Assembly: GCF_900106565.1 (NCBI RefSeq)
Contig: NZ_FNNJ01000001.1
Span: 682,001-746,000, forward strand
DNA: 64,000 nucleotides
Origin: Lutibacter oricola
Lineage (GTDB): Bacteria > Bacteroidota > Bacteroidia > Flavobacteriales > Flavobacteriaceae
Direction: 5' to 3'
Below are positions 62,080-64,000 of the stretch, one piece after another (positions within the stretch are counted from its first letter, which is position 1; each line of letters begins with the position of its first letter). The notes below the pieces were generated by a model. It saw nothing but the letters and a program-made list of their open reading frames with translations. It searched no databases and was not told the origin of the DNA. A program made the translations under genes and the position numbers.

Positions 62080-62087
62080 CAAATATA
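62080..62087 (-). promoter_or_regulatory. -7 box of the usher-like operon
   Basis: TATATTTG on the minus strand, full match to TAnnTTTG, 53 bases before the ATG at 62027; transcription would start near 62074. Confidence 0.55.
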
Positions 62088-62109
62088 CCTCTTTGTTTGC
62101 TCGAAATAA

Positions 62110-62218
62110 CGATGAAGTAGACGAGTGGAGGATAACTATAGGCGAGATACAGTTAAGTGTCGATGAATAGCAAATGATTACCGATTAAGGAAAAAGTATC
62201 AATTGCTGTATCGATGAA
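62110..62218 (-). promoter_or_regulatory. three CGATGAA sites at 51-bp spacing
   Basis: CGATGAA occurs at 62110, 62161 and 62212, exactly 51 bases apart. Relative to the predicted start near 62074 the centres are at about -39, -90 and -141, all on the same DNA face. The rest of the units differ, so this is not a tandem repeat. It looks like an activator array. The rest of the 295-base gap holds the terminator of the next gene and no coding frame. Confidence 0.4.
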
Positions 62219-62267
62219 ATTGAATAAAGAATTAGTGCTATTTAAAAATTATTTTTTACAAGAAAAT

Positions 62268-62305
62268 AAAAGAGCCGTTTTATCATGTTGATAAACGGCT
62301 CTTTT
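62268..62305 (-). terminator. terminator of the leucine-rich-repeat gene
   Basis: AAAAGAGCCGTTT and AAACGGCTCTTTT pair over 13 bp around a 12-base loop with a T-run on either strand, 18 bases after the minus-strand stop. Confidence 0.85.
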
Positions 62306-62322
62306 ATTATGATTTTTAATTT

Positions 62323-64000
62323 TTACTGTTTAATAAATTGAGAGGTAGATAAATTATCGTTAATTCCTATTATTTTTATAAAGTACAATCCGCTTGGTAG
62401 GTTTTGAATGTTTACATTTTTCATTTCGCTTATTAAAACAATTTGGCCTTGAGTATTGTAAATAGTAACTTTTTTAATTGGAGTATTAATATTCAATATT
62501 TCTGAAGCTGGATTAGGGTAAATACCTATTTGAGCAGTTTCAAAATTGCTGGTTCCCAGCGTTCCACATTCAGCTTCAGTTTCAATAAATGTATTTGCAG
62601 CGTCTTTGTTAGTCCAATTATTAGTACTGTAAGTAGAATCATCTACGTAAATACAATTTAAATTAGGAGTGCTAGAACTAGAGAAATTAGCATCGGTAAT
62701 TAAGGTGTTATTTCCGTTTCTAAGATCTATAGTAGTTAAAGGTTCGTTTTGACTACAGTCAAGTATTTCTAATAATACATTTTTGGTTAAATCAAGAGAT
62801 TGCAGTTTATTACGATCGATATCTAATTTTTTTAAAGATTCGTTAGCTGATAGATCTATTGTTGTAAGTTCATTAATAATACATGCTAGGCTTAATAAGT
62901 TAATGTTTTTAGATATATCTAATGTAGATAGCCCATTATTAGCACAGGAAAGATATTGCAGAGAAACATTTTTAGTAACATCTAAAGTTGTTAAAGGGTT
63001 ATGACTAGTGTTTAAATTTATAAGAGCTGTATTAGTTGAAAGATCTATACTGGAAATATCATTTTGGTCTATAGTAAGTTGAGTAAGTAATGTATTCGCA
63101 GAAACATTTAAACTAGTAATATTATTAGAACCACAACTCAGATTAGTAAGTAGAGTGTTTGCTGAGATATCTAAACTACTAATATCATTAGCTCCGCAAT
63201 TAAGGTAAGTAAGTAATGTATTTGCAGAAACATTTAAATTGGTAATATCATTACCATTGCAACTTAGGTTAGTAAGTTGCGTATTTGTCAAGACATCTAG
63301 ACTAGTAATATTGTTATATCCACAATTCAGATTAGTAAGTGACGTATTAGCTGAAACATCTAAACTTGTAATGTCATTAAAAGAACAATAGAGTTTATTA
63401 AGTAGCGTGTTAGCTGAAATATCTAAAGCACTAATGCTATTAGAATCACAATATAGTTCGTTAAGTAATGTGTTAGTTGAAACATCTAAACTGGTTATGT
63501 TATTATAAGAACAACTAAGTTTAATTAGTTTTGTGTTTTTTGATACGTCTAAACTAATTAAATTATTACTGTTACATACCAAACTGTAAATTTCTGTAAA
63601 ATATTCAATACCTGTTAAATCGGATATGTTATTATTTGGTATATATATTTCTCCGTTAAAAGAGTTTGCTTCAGAAACTTGTATTTCATCGTCTCCGTTT
63701 ACATTTATTAAACCATAGTTAAGTAAATAATCTTTAAATATTGTATCAGGAATATTCACAATATCATTAGGACTCGCTGCTGGAAGTAAAGCATCATCAT
63801 AAATTTTTGTTACAGTACCATTACCAATATTGGTAACGTACATATTACCTAAATTATCTATTTCAATTAATCTAGGTTCATCTAAAGATGTTATTACAAA
63901 ATCTGATATAGCTTCAGTTGTTGGATTGTATTTCATAATTTTGTTTTCAACAGGAAACGAATTATACGAAGTAAAATAAACTTCATCTGTTGGAGAAACC
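62323..64000 (-). CDS. leucine-rich-repeat T9SS surface protein, 5' end outside window
   Basis: The frame is open to base 64000 (it reads back through YFTSYNSFPVENKI), so the protein begins beyond the window; the ATG at 63936 is internal. Visible parts: a beta-propeller-like end (EPRLIEIDNLGNMYVTNIGN), then IPDTIFKDYLLNYGLINVNG, 14 leucine-rich repeats of 21 residues, and a type A T9SS sorting domain (IGIYPNPASEILNI, LPSGLYFIKI). Exported and probably held on the surface, where the repeats bind a protein or glycan. Separated from the usher-like operon by its terminator. Confidence 0.88.
   Translation of the reverse strand, partial: VSPTDEVYFTSYNSFPVENKIMKYNPTTEAISDFVITSLDEPRLIEIDNLGNMYVTNIGNGTVTKIYDDALLPAASPNDIVNIPDTIFKDYLLNYGLINVNGDDEIQVSEANSFNGEIYIPNNNISDLTGIEYFTEIYSLVCNSNNLISLDVSKNTKLIKLSCSYNNITSLDVSTNTLLNELYCDSNSISALDISANTLLNKLYCSFNDITSLDVSANTSLTNLNCGYNNITSLDVLTNTQLTNLSCNGNDITNLNVSANTLLTYLNCGANDISSLDISANTLLTNLSCGSNNITSLNVSANTLLTQLTIDQNDISSIDLSTNTALINLNTSHNPLTTLDVTKNVSLQYLSCANNGLSTLDISKNINLLSLACIINELTTIDLSANESLKKLDIDRNKLQSLDLTKNVLLEILDCSQNEPLTTIDLRNGNNTLITDANFSSSSTPNLNCIYVDDSTYSTNNWTNKDAANTFIETEAECGTLGTSNFETAQIGIYPNPASEILNINTPIKKVTIYNTQGQIVLISEMKNVNIQNLPSGLYFIKIIGINDNLSTSQFIKQ
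62719..63597 (-). repeat. fourteen 63-bp units encoding 21-residue leucine-rich repeats
   Basis: The typical unit reads NTLLTNLSCGSNNITSLNVS. Units in the middle (about 63060-63500) are nearly identical, so recent duplication or loss by slippage is likely; units at both ends have drifted. Confidence 0.9.

Noticed and set aside
62028-62322. Degraded gene between the two surface loci
   Set aside because: No frame of useful length or recognisable motif; the regular element is the CGATGAA spacing.
62719-63597. CRISPR-like periodic array
   Set aside because: The 63-bp period is coding (21-residue leucine-rich repeats), with no short identical repeats and unique spacers, and no cas genes nearby.

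Overview
The window is A+T-rich DNA from a marine-type member of the Bacteroidota, almost certainly Flavobacteriaceae. The signs are Por/type IX secretion C-terminal sorting domains, a T9SS plug protein, Na+-pumping NQR with a dedicated ApbE, many lipoproteins with a short lipobox, family names restricted to Bacteroidota (DUF6029, DUF5103, DUF3667, DUF4846, Omp28) and repeated -7 boxes of the TAnnTTTG type. No rRNA, CRISPR array, insertion sequence or prophage was seen. Names rest on reading the protein sequences, not on database searches.

Region 1 (1-19500) is a carbohydrate-degradation locus. It starts with the 3' part of a membrane regulator (LamG-like outer domains, one membrane helix, inner winged-helix/BTAD-like part). 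A tight nine-gene operon follows (1836-16236): GH28, sulfatase, GH127, sulfatase, GH29-like, sulfatase, GH28, sulfatase, DUF5060/GH140-like. A terminator ends it, and a separately promoted 996-residue clan GH-A enzyme with a T9SS tail comes next. Four sulfatases together with exo-acting glycosidases point to a sulfated algal polysaccharide; the exact glycan cannot be fixed here. No SusC/SusD pair lies in the window. One sulfatase has His in place of the Arg of its CxPSR maturation motif, and the GH29 protein has lost the usual HHDGF motif.

Region 2 (19500-26500) has tRNA-Gly and tRNA-Leu on the minus strand, then a cytochrome oxidase module: heme O synthase, two subunit III proteins, subunit IV, a Cys-poor SCO-like protein, SCO1, DUF420 and a small CxxC membrane protein. 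A TolC-type efflux protein follows.

Region 3 (26500-44220) is mostly housekeeping: tsaB, mscS, DUF1304, a YyaL-type thioredoxin protein, dodecin, DUF2490, an aminotransferase, a desaturase, rsmG, DUF6029 with a TlpA thioredoxin, Omp28, a small zinc-ribbon protein, pruA, NRDE, DUF3667, apaG and a T9SS plug protein.

Region 4 (44360-53751) is the nqrABCDEF operon, followed by DUF4846, a small protein often mislabelled NqrF, an OmpA lipoprotein and apbE, which attaches the FMN needed by NqrB and NqrC. A methyltransferase, map and an acyl-CoA transferase come after it.

Region 5 (56815-62090, minus strand) is the most novel part: small secreted protein, chaperone-like Ig protein, 905-residue outer-membrane beta-barrel with N- and C-terminal Ig-like domains, and two more small secreted proteins. 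The first and fourth genes are paralogues. The layout copies a chaperone-usher fimbrial operon although none of the proteins looks like a classical member. A hairpin after the first gene and three CGATGAA sites at exact 51-bp spacing upstream suggest dedicated control. A leucine-rich-repeat T9SS protein, cut by the window end, lies next to it.
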